DNA of 64,000 bases from Methylobacter sp. BlB1 (GTDB taxonomy: Bacteria; Pseudomonadota; Gammaproteobacteria; Methylococcales; Methylomonadaceae), in assembly GCF_015476545.1 (NCBI RefSeq), contig NZ_JADMKV010000007.1:1-64000 (forward strand). The letters are read 5' to 3'. The position numbers were made by a program, and so were the translations under genes. The notes under the pieces were generated by a model. It ran no database searches. It was given only the letters and a program-made list of their open reading frames with translations, and was not told the origin of the DNA. Shown here one piece after another: positions 17,560-28,441 of the stretch (positions within the stretch are counted from its first letter, which is position 1; every line of letters begins with the position of its first letter).

Positions 17560-18576
17560 ATGAAAAATATTCTGGTTGTATTCACAGGTGGAACCATCGG
17601 CTCCACGGCGGTCGGAGGCACCATCAACACCTCCGATGCGGCGCCGTACAAATTGATCCAGTTGTTTCAGAAGCACCACGCCAGCCGGGAACAGATCAGT
17701 TTCCACAGCGTCCAGCCCATGCAGATCCTGAGCGAGAACCTCGCGCCGGTGGTCTGGGAAAAGCTGATCGCCGTCATTGAGGCTGAAGATATTGACCGCT
17801 ACGACGGCGTCATCATCACGCACGGCACCGATACGCTGGCTTTCACCGCCTCGGCGCTCGGCTTGTATTTCAATGCGCTGGACATTCCGATTCTGCTCGT
17901 TTCCAGCGACAGCCCGCTGGATGATCCCCACGCCAACGGCCTGCCCAATTTCATCTGCGCCGTTGAGTATATTCTGCAAGGACGCGGAGCCGGCGTTTTT
18001 GTCCCTTACACCAACCGCAACCAGACCACGCAACTGCACCGGGGCACGCGCCTGGCGTCGTCGCTGCAACTGGGCGGCGATTTCATGAGCGTGCAGGGCA
18101 AGAGCCATTGCCGGTTCGTCACTGGCGCTTTTACCCGAAACGGCTTCATGGATACGGAAAAACTGCGCCAGCCTGTGGCGCTGAAAGCCGATTTCTCCAA
18201 GCGCGTGCTGCTGATCAGGCCGTATCCGGGGCTGGATTACCGCTATATCAATCTCGATGCGGTCGATGTGGTGCTGCACGACTTATACCATTCCGGCACG
18301 GCCTGTTCCTCGACGCAATGGGGTGATCAGTTTTCGCTGCTGGCCTTCATCAGACAATGCCGAGAGCGCGGCATCAAAGTCTATCTGGCCCCGGCGGTCA
18401 AATCCGACAACGCTTACGAAAGCACGCGCGAATTACTGCAGGAAGGCGCGGAAATGATCTGGAACATGTCGCTGGAGACGGCCTATGTGAAACTGCTGCT
18501 GGCCTACGGCAATTTCAGCGACGAGCGGCAGATCATGGACTTTATCGATCGGGATGTGGCCTGCGAGCATGTGTAG
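17560..18576 (+). CDS. ansA: type I L-asparaginase
   Basis: A 338-residue asparaginase without a signal peptide, hence the cytoplasmic type. The first catalytic Thr lies in FTGGTIGS (about residues 8-15) and the second in THGTDTLAFTA (about 87-97). The middle sequence SSDSPLDDPHANG and C-terminal PAVKSDNAYEST fit the AnsA fold. It hydrolyses asparagine to aspartate and ammonia. It is monocistronic, with a hairpin immediately after the stop codon. Relatives act on other amides, so substrate assignment is by family. Confidence 0.88.
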   Translation: MKNILVVFTGGTIGSTAVGGTINTSDAAPYKLIQLFQKHHASREQISFHSVQPMQILSENLAPVVWEKLIAVIEAEDIDRYDGVIITHGTDTLAFTASALGLYFNALDIPILLVSSDSPLDDPHANGLPNFICAVEYILQGRGAGVFVPYTNRNQTTQLHRGTRLASSLQLGGDFMSVQGKSHCRFVTGAFTRNGFMDTEKLRQPVALKADFSKRVLLIRPYPGLDYRYINLDAVDVVLHDLYHSGTACSSTQWGDQFSLLAFIRQCRERGIKVYLAPAVKSDNAYESTRELLQEGAEMIWNMSLETAYVKLLLAYGNFSDERQIMDFIDRDVACEHV

Positions 18577-18606
18577 GCCGGGTCGAAGCTTTGCTTTAAA
18601 CCCGGC
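18577..18606. terminator. hairpin between ansA and thyA
   Basis: GCCGGGT (18577-18583) pairs with ACCCGGC (18600-18606), with an inner AAGC/GCTT stem. It begins directly at the ansA stop codon and precedes the end of convergent thyA, consistent with a shared terminator. No strong T-run is present. Confidence 0.55.
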
Positions 18607-18641
18607 ATAAGCCACTGGAAATGCTGGGCTATCAACCCAGC

Positions 18642-19475
18642 TCACACGGAAATCGGCGCTCTAATGGCTTCGTGCGCCTGATAATCGGCAATCTCGAAAT
18701 CTTCATACTGATAATCAAATATCGATGCCGGCCTGCGCTTTATTTTCAACGTCGGCAGCGCATAAGGCTGACGCGTCAATTGCAGCTTAGCCTGCTCCTG
18801 ATGATTCAGGTAAAGGTGCACATCACCACCGGTCCAGATAAAATCACCGGCTGCCAAATCGCTCTGCTGAGCCAGCATATGCGTCAATAACGCATAACTG
18901 GCAATATTGAACGGCACTCCCAGGAACGTGTCGCAGCTGCGCTGGTAGAGCTGACAAGACAGCTTGCCGTCGGCCACATAGAACTGAAAAAACGCATGGC
19001 AGGGCGCCAGAGCCATCTTGCCCTGCGCAACATTCTGCTGCGGGCTGATGCGCTCATCGGGCAGTTCGGCCACATTCCAGGCCGAAACGATGATGCGCCG
19101 GCTGTTCGGCGTCTCTTTCAGTTGATCTACAACCTGCTGGATCTGGTCTATATGCCCGCCATCAGGAGTCGGCCACGAGCGCCATTGCCGCCCGTACACA
19201 GGCCCCAATTCGCCCTGCTCGTCGGCCCATTCATCCCAGATGCTGACTTTATGCTGATGCAGATAAGCCAGATTCGTATCGCCTCTCAGAAACCACAGCA
19301 ATTCATGGATAATCGATTTCAGATGGACTTTTTTAGTCGTGACCAACGGAAAGCCGTGATCCAGAGCAAAACGCATCTGATGGCCGAAAATCGACAATGT
19401 GCCGCTGCCCGTTCTGTCGCCTTTCAGGCTCCCTTCCTTCAGAATTTTATTGAGCAGATCAAGATACTGTTGCAT
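18642..19475 (-). CDS. thyA: thymidylate synthase ThyA
   Basis: A 277-residue enzyme making dTMP from dUMP and methylene-THF. It shows [18 protein letters not shown] near the N terminus, the catalytic Cys in [12 protein letters not shown], and [21 protein letters not shown]. The dUMP-binding and C-terminal VHLYLNH regions are also present. Its ATG at 19475 lies within the last codons of lgt (17-base overlap), and lgt-thyA is a known gene pair. An alternative ATG at 19493 is possible. Together with folA it makes the folate-dTMP cycle. Confidence 0.95.
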   Translation of the reverse strand: MQQYLDLLNKILKEGSLKGDRTGSGTLSIFGHQMRFALDHGFPLVTTKKVHLKSIIHELLWFLRGDTNLAYLHQHKVSIWDEWADEQGELGPVYGRQWRSWPTPDGGHIDQIQQVVDQLKETPNSRRIIVSAWNVAELPDERISPQQNVAQGKMALAPCHAFFQFYVADGKLSCQLYQRSCDTFLGVPFNIASYALLTHMLAQQSDLAAGDFIWTGGDVHLYLNHQEQAKLQLTRQPYALPTLKIKRRPASIFDYQYEDFEIADYQAHEAIRAPISV

Positions 19476-20253
19476 GGACTTTTCTATGGGCAAAATAAAA
19501 CATCAAGACGCCGATGATGATCATGGGCGTAGACAGGATCTGCCCCATCGTGACCCAGTCCAGGGCCAGATAGCCGATATGCGCATCAGGCATTCTGAAA
19601 AACTCGACAAAAAACCGGAAGCAGCCGTACAGCATGACGGCCAGTCCCGTCGCGGCCATGGTCGGCCGGGGCTTGCTGGTGTAAATCCACAGAATCGCGA
19701 ATAACACGACGCCTTCCAGAAAGGCTTCGTACAATTGCGAAGGGTGACGCGGCAGCGGCCCGCCGTTCGGGAACACCATGCCCCAGGGCACATCAGTGGT
19801 CCGGCCCCACAGTTCCGAGTTGATAAAGTTGCCGATACGGCCGGCGCCCAGGCCGATAGGGGCAAGCGGCGCGATGATGTCGGTCAGTTGCAACATTGTG
19901 CAGTGTTGTTTCCTGCCGAACAGCCACATCGCGATAAATACGCCCAGCATGCCGCCGTGGAACGACATGCCGCCCTGCCAAATCTTTAACAGAATCAGTG
20001 GGTTATTGAGAAATTCGCCGAAGTTGTAGAACAGAATATAGCCGATTCTGCCGCCCAGAATCACGCCCAGGGCGCCGTAGGTCACCAGGTCTTCTATCGC
20101 CTCGGGCCTGATCGGCGACCACGGCTTTTCGGCTCTTTTTTTGCCCAGCACCCAGACCGCGGCAAAGCCTAGCAGATACATCAGGCCGTACCAGTGAACT
20201 TTCAAAGGGCCGATGCTGATGGCGATCGGATCGATATTCGGATAAGTTAGCAT
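19459..20253 (-). CDS. lgt: prolipoprotein diacylglyceryl transferase
   Basis: A 264-residue inner-membrane enzyme with about seven transmembrane helices. It carries the Lgt signature [14 protein letters not shown] (about 142-155), the [12 protein letters not shown] start region, [11 protein letters not shown] and HPSQLYEA. It transfers diacylglycerol from phosphatidylglycerol to the lipobox Cys of prelipoproteins such as the one encoded at 6639. It overlaps thyA translationally. Its upstream side borders the accessory island. Confidence 0.96.
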   Translation of the reverse strand: MLTYPNIDPIAISIGPLKVHWYGLMYLLGFAAVWVLGKKRAEKPWSPIRPEAIEDLVTYGALGVILGGRIGYILFYNFGEFLNNPLILLKIWQGGMSFHGGMLGVFIAMWLFGRKQHCTMLQLTDIIAPLAPIGLGAGRIGNFINSELWGRTTDVPWGMVFPNGGPLPRHPSQLYEAFLEGVVLFAILWIYTSKPRPTMAATGLAVMLYGCFRFFVEFFRMPDAHIGYLALDWVTMGQILSTPMIIIGVLMFYFAHRKVHATVS

Positions 20254-20308
20254 GATTTATTAAATGTCGTAGTCAGTGATTAAAGGATATTGATTTTTAA
20301 GCATTTTT

Positions 20309-20635
20309 CTATTTTATTTGCCATAGATAATTTGAAAAATGACGCAAATAATGACAAATTTCAGAAATCGTGACAAAAAAATAATGGTCGATGTTGCGAT
20401 TGACCTGTCGCGGACCTTCCTGACGAACTATCCGGAATTTCCGGATAGTTCGTCCCGGCTCCAGTTCACCTTCCTCGTAAATATTTTGCAAGTGCTCATT
20501 AATGGTTCGCACATCCTTCTAAAACAGTTCAGCCATCAGCGCCTGTGTTAGCCATAGCGTGTCTTCCACGAACCGACATTCAACTCGGGTTTTACCGTCT
20601 TCAATTTCGTACAACAGAAATTCGCCAGAAATCAT
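20309..20635 (-). pseudogene. rhuM: broken RhuM-family gene
   Basis: Reading from the ATG at 20635, the product matches the RhuM N terminus (start MISGEFLLYEIEDGKTR, then LWLTQALMAELF). It then meets a TAG at 20519-20521 where homologues have Gln, and resumes in the same frame as KDVRTINEHLQNIYEEGE and onward to RQVNRNIDHY. After that it leaves the family sequence and stops at 20309, so roughly the C-terminal two thirds are missing. The ATG overlaps the stop of yhcG (ATGA), indicating it was once translated with that nuclease. RhuM proteins are frequent in restriction and toxin-like accessory loci. It is non-functional as a full protein. Confidence 0.8.
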
Positions 20636-21687
20636 TGGTTACTATCCAATTGGTCGCCGCCCAATCGTTGCCGAGAGCTACGGATAACATCATGCAGCTT
20701 TTGTTGCAGCACCGCTTTGGGCGGCAGTTCGGTCAGGTATTCGGCGACATGGATGCCGGCCTGATCCAATTCCAGCAATTCGATTTGTTCCTGTTTTTTA
20801 CCGCTACACAGGATAATACCTAACGGCGAGGCCTCGCCGGGTTCCTGCTCGTATTTTGCCAACCAGCGCAGGTAGAGCTCCATCTGGCCTTTGTCAGCAG
20901 CTTTGAATTCGCCCAATTTCAGGTCAATAGCCACCAACCGTTTCAAGCGGCGGTTGTAAAACAACAGGTCGATGTAAAAATCGTCATTGTCGATCTGCAA
21001 GCGCTTCTGGCGAGCTACAAAGGTAAAACCCGCGCCCAACTCCAGCAGGAAGTTTTCCAATTCGCGCAGGATGGCGTCTTCCAAGTCTTTTTCCAGGTAA
21101 CGGTCATTGAGTTGCAAAAAATCCAGCACATAGGGATCTTTAAATAACAGACAAGGCTCTAAGGCGTCCGATTTCGCCAGTTGTTCCAGTTCGGCAGCAA
21201 TGGTCTGTTCGGGGTTCTTTGATAAGGCGGTGCGCTCGAACAGCATGGAATCGATACGCTGTTGCAGCAGACGTGTACTCCAACCTGCGGTGCGGCACAT
21301 TTGCACATAGAAATCGCGTTTGAGCGGATCGTCAATCGCGATAAGTTGCCGAAAGTGGCTCCAGCTCAATTTTGCACACAGTGTCTGCAAAATATCGGCA
21401 TCAGGAAACACTTCGGCAAAGCGGATCATGTAAGCCAGATTGCGTTCGCTCCATCCTCGCCCGTATTCAAGGCTTAATTTGGACGATAACCCCGGCAAAA
21501 TCTGTTGGCCGTATTCTGCGCGTCCACCTTTTAGGATATCGGAACGGATGCGTTGACCTATGTGCCAATACAGCAAGCTTAATGCCGAGTTGACGGTAAC
21601 AGCGAGCCTGGAACGGCTTTCATCTATGAGTTGGCGAATATCTTGCAACAGCGCCTGAGATTCGATAACGGGCAATAGAGGTTTCAT
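20632..21687 (-). CDS. yhcG: YhcG-family PDDEXK nuclease (DUF1016)
   Basis: A 351-residue protein with the DUF1016 N-terminal domain (about 5-150, including SLLYWHIGQRI and YGRGWSERNLAYMIRFAE). The C-terminal YhcG nuclease domain has a candidate PD-(D/E)XK core: D240 in FYIDLLFY, then D255-L-K257 in AIDLKLGEF, with conserved MELYLRWL. The ATG at 21687 is chosen over one at 21750 because CGGAG lies eight bases upstream. Family members accompany restriction and toxin-type genes and act as nucleases or accessory DNA-binding proteins. It is intact while its operon partner rhuM is broken. Confidence 0.88.
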   Translation of the reverse strand: MKPLLPVIESQALLQDIRQLIDESRSRLAVTVNSALSLLYWHIGQRIRSDILKGGRAEYGQQILPGLSSKLSLEYGRGWSERNLAYMIRFAEVFPDADILQTLCAKLSWSHFRQLIAIDDPLKRDFYVQMCRTAGWSTRLLQQRIDSMLFERTALSKNPEQTIAAELEQLAKSDALEPCLLFKDPYVLDFLQLNDRYLEKDLEDAILRELENFLLELGAGFTFVARQKRLQIDNDDFYIDLLFYNRRLKRLVAIDLKLGEFKAADKGQMELYLRWLAKYEQEPGEASPLGIILCSGKKQEQIELLELDQAGIHVAEYLTELPPKAVLQQKLHDVIRSSRQRLGGDQLDSNQ

Positions 21688-21799
21688 TGTGTTGGCTCCG
21701 TGTCGAAGTACATCAATAAGGGCTGAATAAATTGATCGTTGGTAAAACACAGCTTATTAAATCAACGACACTGGTCCTATGCCCTATTGATTCTTAAAG

Positions 21800-24247
21800 T
21801 CATTTTCCGTAGTTTTTCTCAGCGGAAGAGATTGCTGCATTTAAATTCTCTTCAAGTGCATGGCGCATTTCTTTGAGGGGATTACCTAGCCAAATTGATT
21901 CTAATCCCCTCTTGCTAGCTTCACTCAAAATCGGCTCGTATTGAGACTCCATGAACTCATAAAAGGCTCTAGTTCTATTGACCCTCAATTTTATTTTTTC
22001 TACAACATTTCGCTCTTCAGTTATAGCTTGAGAAATATCTTTTAGCTTATCCCAAACTGTCTTATCCGATATAAACGTATCCATCATTATATTTTCAACA
22101 AACGTAAAATCCCCAAGCAAGTTACGAACAATATGCCCGCCAAGTCTACTTGGATAATAACTACTCGCAAGAGAGGCTTTTCCATGTGATGAGGTATGAA
22201 TAAATCTTAACTCACACAAATCTGACAATACATCTAATGTATCAGTCTCCGAATAACCAATAGAATTTAAACGATCTCTAATAGTTGGTGCGTCAAGAAA
22301 GTTGGAACCGTTTTCACTGTTCAATTTAACTAGAGCCGATAAAACAAAAAGTCTCAATAGCTCGCCATTTGACCTTCCAAGTCTGGAATCTAATGGATTT
22401 CCGATAACCGAATATTTTTCGCTATAGACGGATTGATTCCCAAGCAAAATTGAACGAAATGCCTCTTGTCTTGGCAAAGTGTAACGTCCATCTCTTTGAT
22501 ACGTATTTAATGCTTTAGCTGGATCAGTATACCCCCTTGCAAGGAACTCTCTTGTCATTCTCAATGCTAATCGAACATCATGATTAGAAAGAACATCAAT
22601 TCTTGAACCAACTTCAGTTCCTAAAACCGAACTTCGAACAATCTCAATAAATACCGATAAATCGCTAACCTTAAAATTGGCTCCGTTTAATGCCTTGAAT
22701 TCACCTGATATGTTTGATAAAAGTTTTCCCGCCATAAAAAATCTTCTTGATAAAACTGCTGGTATTTCAGGCGGTTCAATATGAAGTGGATCGAAGTCAA
22801 ACGCATTAAAAGTAGGCGAATTGCGATGATTTACATACGTAGATTCACGCATTGCCATTATTAGATTAAGATTCAGTCGGCTAGCTAACGCAATTGCGTC
22901 AGAGAATATATTCGACTGAACGCTTTCATCTTCAAACTGGTCAACATTATCTATTACTAAAAATATGGGGCTTTTTCTTGTTCCGTATGCAAGTAACTTA
23001 TCAACATATGGCTCTATATTTGTGTAATCAGCCATTATAAGTTCGGATATTTTCTTATCAAATTCGTCTTGATTTTTGGCGACAAGAAACATAGGCCCAG
23101 TCTTTAGGGACTCTATCTCATCTCTATATGCTGACCGTATCGACCTATTGTATTCTTTGAAAAAATCATCTTTTTTTAGATACTCAAATAAACATTTATA
23201 CAAAAAGCTTATCGGACTTTCATTTTTAGAGAAGTCTCGAAAATCAATATCTATCCAGTGAGGATATGCTTTATCATTTGATTTCTCAAAAAACTTCCCA
23301 GCTGTTACCTTCCTTGTGTATTGTAAAAAAGTAGTTTTTCCTGTACCTACTGTGCCTAAGATTAAAATTGCTAAAGGACGAGAAGAAGACAATGCTGAAT
23401 TAAGAGAGTCACTCAATGCAGCAGAATCTTTCTTTCTCATTGGTCTTTTTGGCTGAGTAGCAAATAGAGATTCACTTTTTTTCAGATGCATTTGAATTCT
23501 ATTGTCAAACTTAGTCCTATCTGGATTTTTTACATAACATTTTTCCAACAATTCAGTATCTGCTTCCACAATAGAATCAGAGAATGCAGTAAGAACCGCA
23601 TTCTCAATCAGTGGATAAATCGGATTAGGAAGTTTTGTAGAATTTCCCTTAAAAAAACAATTTAATCTACGTTCCTCAATTTGATCTATGTTTCTTCCGA
23701 GTAATTCAATAGCCAGATTGCCATCGATCACTCCATCTCTGGATAGTAAAGACTTAAAATGCCCAATTTCCTCACCTAATGCTCTCTCTAGAGAATCAAA
23801 GACAATAACATTTGATTCGGCAAACGATACTTGATCAGTCCTTACTGCTGGAAATATAAGCCAAATGGCCCCGTTGGTGACTACCGCAAACGGAATAGAC
23901 ATCTTACGACAGTAATCCCTCGCTTGAAGGATTGCTTGCCCTATATCATCTTTCATTATTTGCCCAGATAGTTTTAACTTCTTGCTTTGCGGAATAGAGC
24001 TAAAGCTTGCCCCAACTCTTTTTGCTTCAATTAGAAAAGATGTGTTGGCTGTTCTAATAATATAGTCAGCGTATGTTGTTGCACCATCTTCTGAAACGCG
24101 CTCTTCATAGGAAATATCATCATCAGTCCATCCAAGCACATCTTCCAATATTCGATCTATCAATTTTTTTCTAGTTTCTGCCTCATTTGCGTTGTGAAGA
24201 TGCAATCGAGCATGTCTAGCGATCAAACCTTTTTCAATATCGTTCAT
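21800..24247 (-). CDS. HsdR-like PD-(D/E)XK nuclease fused to P-loop ATPase, candidate defence protein
   Basis: An 815-residue protein. Residues 1-160 resemble the N-terminal nuclease domain of type I restriction HsdR: the core D61 in YADYIIR, E74-A-K76 in FLIEAKR, GQAILQARDY, and AVVTNGAIWLIF. After a linker comes a P-loop NTPase with Walker A GTVGTGKT (298-305) and Walker B IFLVIDNVDQ (428-437), then a helical C-terminal half (about 550-815). No helicase motifs, methylase or specificity subunit are present nearby. The gene is visibly more A+T-rich than its neighbours. Its architecture suggests an NTP-regulated nuclease of the kind used in abortive phage defence. The function is inferred and no known system name is assigned. 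Confidence 0.75.
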   Translation of the reverse strand: MNDIEKGLIARHARLHLHNANEAETRKKLIDRILEDVLGWTDDDISYEERVSEDGATTYADYIIRTANTSFLIEAKRVGASFSSIPQSKKLKLSGQIMKDDIGQAILQARDYCRKMSIPFAVVTNGAIWLIFPAVRTDQVSFAESNVIVFDSLERALGEEIGHFKSLLSRDGVIDGNLAIELLGRNIDQIEERRLNCFFKGNSTKLPNPIYPLIENAVLTAFSDSIVEADTELLEKCYVKNPDRTKFDNRIQMHLKKSESLFATQPKRPMRKKDSAALSDSLNSALSSSRPLAILILGTVGTGKTTFLQYTRKVTAGKFFEKSNDKAYPHWIDIDFRDFSKNESPISFLYKCLFEYLKKDDFFKEYNRSIRSAYRDEIESLKTGPMFLVAKNQDEFDKKISELIMADYTNIEPYVDKLLAYGTRKSPIFLVIDNVDQFEDESVQSNIFSDAIALASRLNLNLIMAMRESTYVNHRNSPTFNAFDFDPLHIEPPEIPAVLSRRFFMAGKLLSNISGEFKALNGANFKVSDLSVFIEIVRSSVLGTEVGSRIDVLSNHDVRLALRMTREFLARGYTDPAKALNTYQRDGRYTLPRQEAFRSILLGNQSVYSEKYSVIGNPLDSRLGRSNGELLRLFVLSALVKLNSENGSNFLDAPTIRDRLNSIGYSETDTLDVLSDLCELRFIHTSSHGKASLASSYYPSRLGGHIVRNLLGDFTFVENIMMDTFISDKTVWDKLKDISQAITEERNVVEKIKLRVNRTRAFYEFMESQYEPILSEASKRGLESIWLGNPLKEMRHALEENLNAAISSAEKNYGK

Positions 24248-24404
24248 ATTTAACTATTCATTAATTTCCGGCCAAATTAAAAAATTATTACCCACGTGGA
24301 GCGAGATAAATATCCCACTCGACGAGAAAACATGAAGTCCTGTGGCCGGAACATCGGTTACAGTAGACGCCAAAAAATGAGGCACGAATACCAGTCGTCA
24401 TAAC

Positions 24405-24485
24405 CTAACCAAATTCTATATTTTCGTAATAATCGATTGCCCTGTTGAATTCATCCTCCGCATCAGGATGAAACATGAAGTTCAT
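24405..24485 (-). pseudogene. truncated RelE/ParE-type toxin
   Basis: Translation from the ATG at 24485 gives 26 residues, MNFMFHPDAEDEFNRAIDYY and then ENIEFG, matching the start of RelE/ParE toxins, before a TAG at 24405-24407. Adding one T after the GGT codon would restore GLGYD, the next family motif, so a single-base deletion is likely. The sequence after that no longer looks toxin-like, so the rest is lost. The ATG overlaps the antitoxin stop (ATGA). Confidence 0.7.
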
Positions 24486-24706
24486 TGCTCAAATCGCTGC
24501 CATATTTTCTCGAATACCTTTTCTCCGGGTACGGCATCTACCGAGCCGGACCGCAATTCCGTTAACCGTTGCGTTGCCGTAACCACCCATTTTTTATCGA
24601 TTTTCGATTCCGGTTGGTTAAGACTACAAAGTAGTGAATCCACGACTAATACGCGTTCTTCTACCGGAAGTGAAACCGCTTCGTCGATTAGCTCTTGTGT
24701 ATTCAT
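24482..24706 (-). CDS. addiction module antitoxin (TIGR02574-like)
   Basis: A 74-residue protein, start MNTQELIDEAVSLPVEERVL, then VDSLLCSLN and a C-terminal WQRFEQ. It matches the short putative addiction-module component family that pairs with RelE/ParE toxins. The toxin gene that overlaps its stop codon is truncated, so this is an orphan antitoxin. It may still be expressed or could neutralise related toxins elsewhere. Confidence 0.75.
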   Translation of the reverse strand: MNTQELIDEAVSLPVEERVLVVDSLLCSLNQPESKIDKKWVVTATQRLTELRSGSVDAVPGEKVFEKIWQRFEQ

Positions 24707-24798
24707 TTCATCACCTATAGTTAGCGGTCTTAAATGCTAGATTTAATTCTAATTCAATTTACTTAGTAATTACTCAACATATGTTAAGTTCAAACAAT

Positions 24799-24852
24799 AG
24801 AACACGGATAAAAATCCGTCTACATCCGTCTTATCTATCCCATCCATGTTCT
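24799..24852. terminator. inverted repeat downstream of gyrB
   Basis: AGAACACGGAT (24799-24809) pairs with ATCCATGTTCT (24842-24852) at 10 of 11 positions, and the loop holds a direct repeat ATCCGTCT. It lies 44 bases past the gyrB stop on the minus strand. It could be the end of the gyrB transcript or an island boundary relic; evidence is weak. Confidence 0.35.
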
Positions 24853-24895
24853 ATGCCTATAACTACTGAGCAGTTATTTTAGAAAAATAATATAA

Positions 24896-27325
<2,430 letters not shown>

Positions 27326-27340
27326 CTAGTGTTGCCGTAA

Positions 27341-27356
27341 TGTTCCACGTGAAACA
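27341..27356. promoter_or_regulatory. parS site (ParB binding)
   Basis: TGTTCCACGTGAAACA matches the classical chromosomal parS consensus exactly. It occupies the recF-gyrB spacer and ends at the base before the recF stop codon. ParB loads at such sites near the origin and organises segregation. The parA/parB genes are not in the window. Confidence 0.88.
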
Positions 27357-28433
27357 TTACAAGGGTTTTATATATCCATGTTCCACGTGGAACATTTTAT
27401 ATTCTTTCAACCGGCTCAATTCGCCAAGGTCAGCCTGTTCGGTGGCTGTGATAAAAACCTGGCATTGCAATTCAGCCAGATAAGCCAGCAGTTTAGCCCG
27501 GTTAGCCCCATCCAGCTCGGCCGCAAAATCATCGATTAAAATGCAGCCGATATTGCCGCGCTCATTGGCCAGCAACTGAACCTGTGCAAGCTTTAAGCTC
27601 AGTACCAATAATTTCAACTGCCCACGTGAAACAAAATCTCTCGCCAGCCTGTCATTAACCATCAGCTGAAAATCGGCGCGATGGGGCCCGCTGTGGGTGA
27701 AGCCATAACGCAGATCTTTATCCCTATCCTCGGTTAAAACCTGCTGAAACGGCTTGGCGCAATCCCAGCCCGATAAAAGCGTGATGTCTATATGACCAAT
27801 GTCGAGAAATCGGTTGAGAATTTCAATAAAGACAGGCTTGAACTTCTGTAGGTACTGCTGGCGGCAGTCATTGACTATTGTACCGTAATAAACCACTTCT
27901 TTATCCCAAACATTGATTTGTTCGAGATGCTTCGTTTTTAGCAAGTGATTACGTTGAGACAACGCTTTTTTGAATTTGCGCCAGGCTGGTAAAAAATTAT
28001 TCTGATCATTGAAAACGCCCCAGTCGATAAATTCGCGTCTGACTTGCGGGCCGGCATCGAGCAGTTCATAACTCTTCGGGTGGATCAATTGCAGAGGCAG
28101 CGCGTAGGCTAAATCTGATTTCTTTGGCAAAGATTGATGATTGACCCGAATTTCAAAATCTTTTCCGTCCAGCCGAATGCCCAGGTGTCGATGACTGCCA
28201 TCCGGCTGTAAGGCTTGGGCGGAAACGATTAAATCCTGCTGATTCAAACTGATGACGGGTTTGATCGATACGGAACGAAAAGACCTGGCCCGGCCCAGAA
28301 TGAAGATAGCTTCTATCAGTGAGCTTTTGCCGCTGGCGTTTTCTCCAACAATAAAGTTGATTGCTGGAGAAGGCCTGATAGATTCCCGTCGGATATTTCT
28401 GACATGGTAAATATCCAGTTTCAGCAAGCTCAT
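27357..28433 (-). CDS. recF: DNA replication and repair protein RecF
   Basis: A 358-residue SMC-like ATPase that loads RecA at single-strand gaps. Walker A is GENASGKSS (about 30-38), the signature region is SRGQLKLLVLSLKLAQ, and Walker B is CILIDDFAAELD. The C terminus includes MFHVEHGYIKPL, where codons coincide with a parS palindrome. It lies 8 bases after dnaN in the conserved replication operon. Confidence 0.97.
   Translation of the reverse strand: MSLLKLDIYHVRNIRRESIRPSPAINFIVGENASGKSSLIEAIFILGRARSFRSVSIKPVISLNQQDLIVSAQALQPDGSHRHLGIRLDGKDFEIRVNHQSLPKKSDLAYALPLQLIHPKSYELLDAGPQVRREFIDWGVFNDQNNFLPAWRKFKKALSQRNHLLKTKHLEQINVWDKEVVYYGTIVNDCRQQYLQKFKPVFIEILNRFLDIGHIDITLLSGWDCAKPFQQVLTEDRDKDLRYGFTHSGPHRADFQLMVNDRLARDFVSRGQLKLLVLSLKLAQVQLLANERGNIGCILIDDFAAELDGANRAKLLAYLAELQCQVFITATEQADLGELSRLKEYKMFHVEHGYIKPL
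27379..27394. promoter_or_regulatory. second parS site inside the recF 3' end
   Basis: TGTTCCACGTGGAACA is a perfect 16-base palindrome and a known parS variant. It encodes the residues MFHVEH near the end of RecF. It lies 22 bases from the first site. A degenerate third copy, with an intact CCACGTGAAACA right part, lies at 27618-27633. Confidence 0.85.
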
Positions 28434-28441
28434 TCGTAATA

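Noticed and set aside
20339-20551. A plus-strand 70-codon frame in the rhuM region
   Set aside because: It is antisense to recognisable RhuM sequence.
24285-24305. A CCACGTGG sequence as another parS site
   Set aside because: Only the central eight bases match; the flanks do not fit the 16-base consensus.
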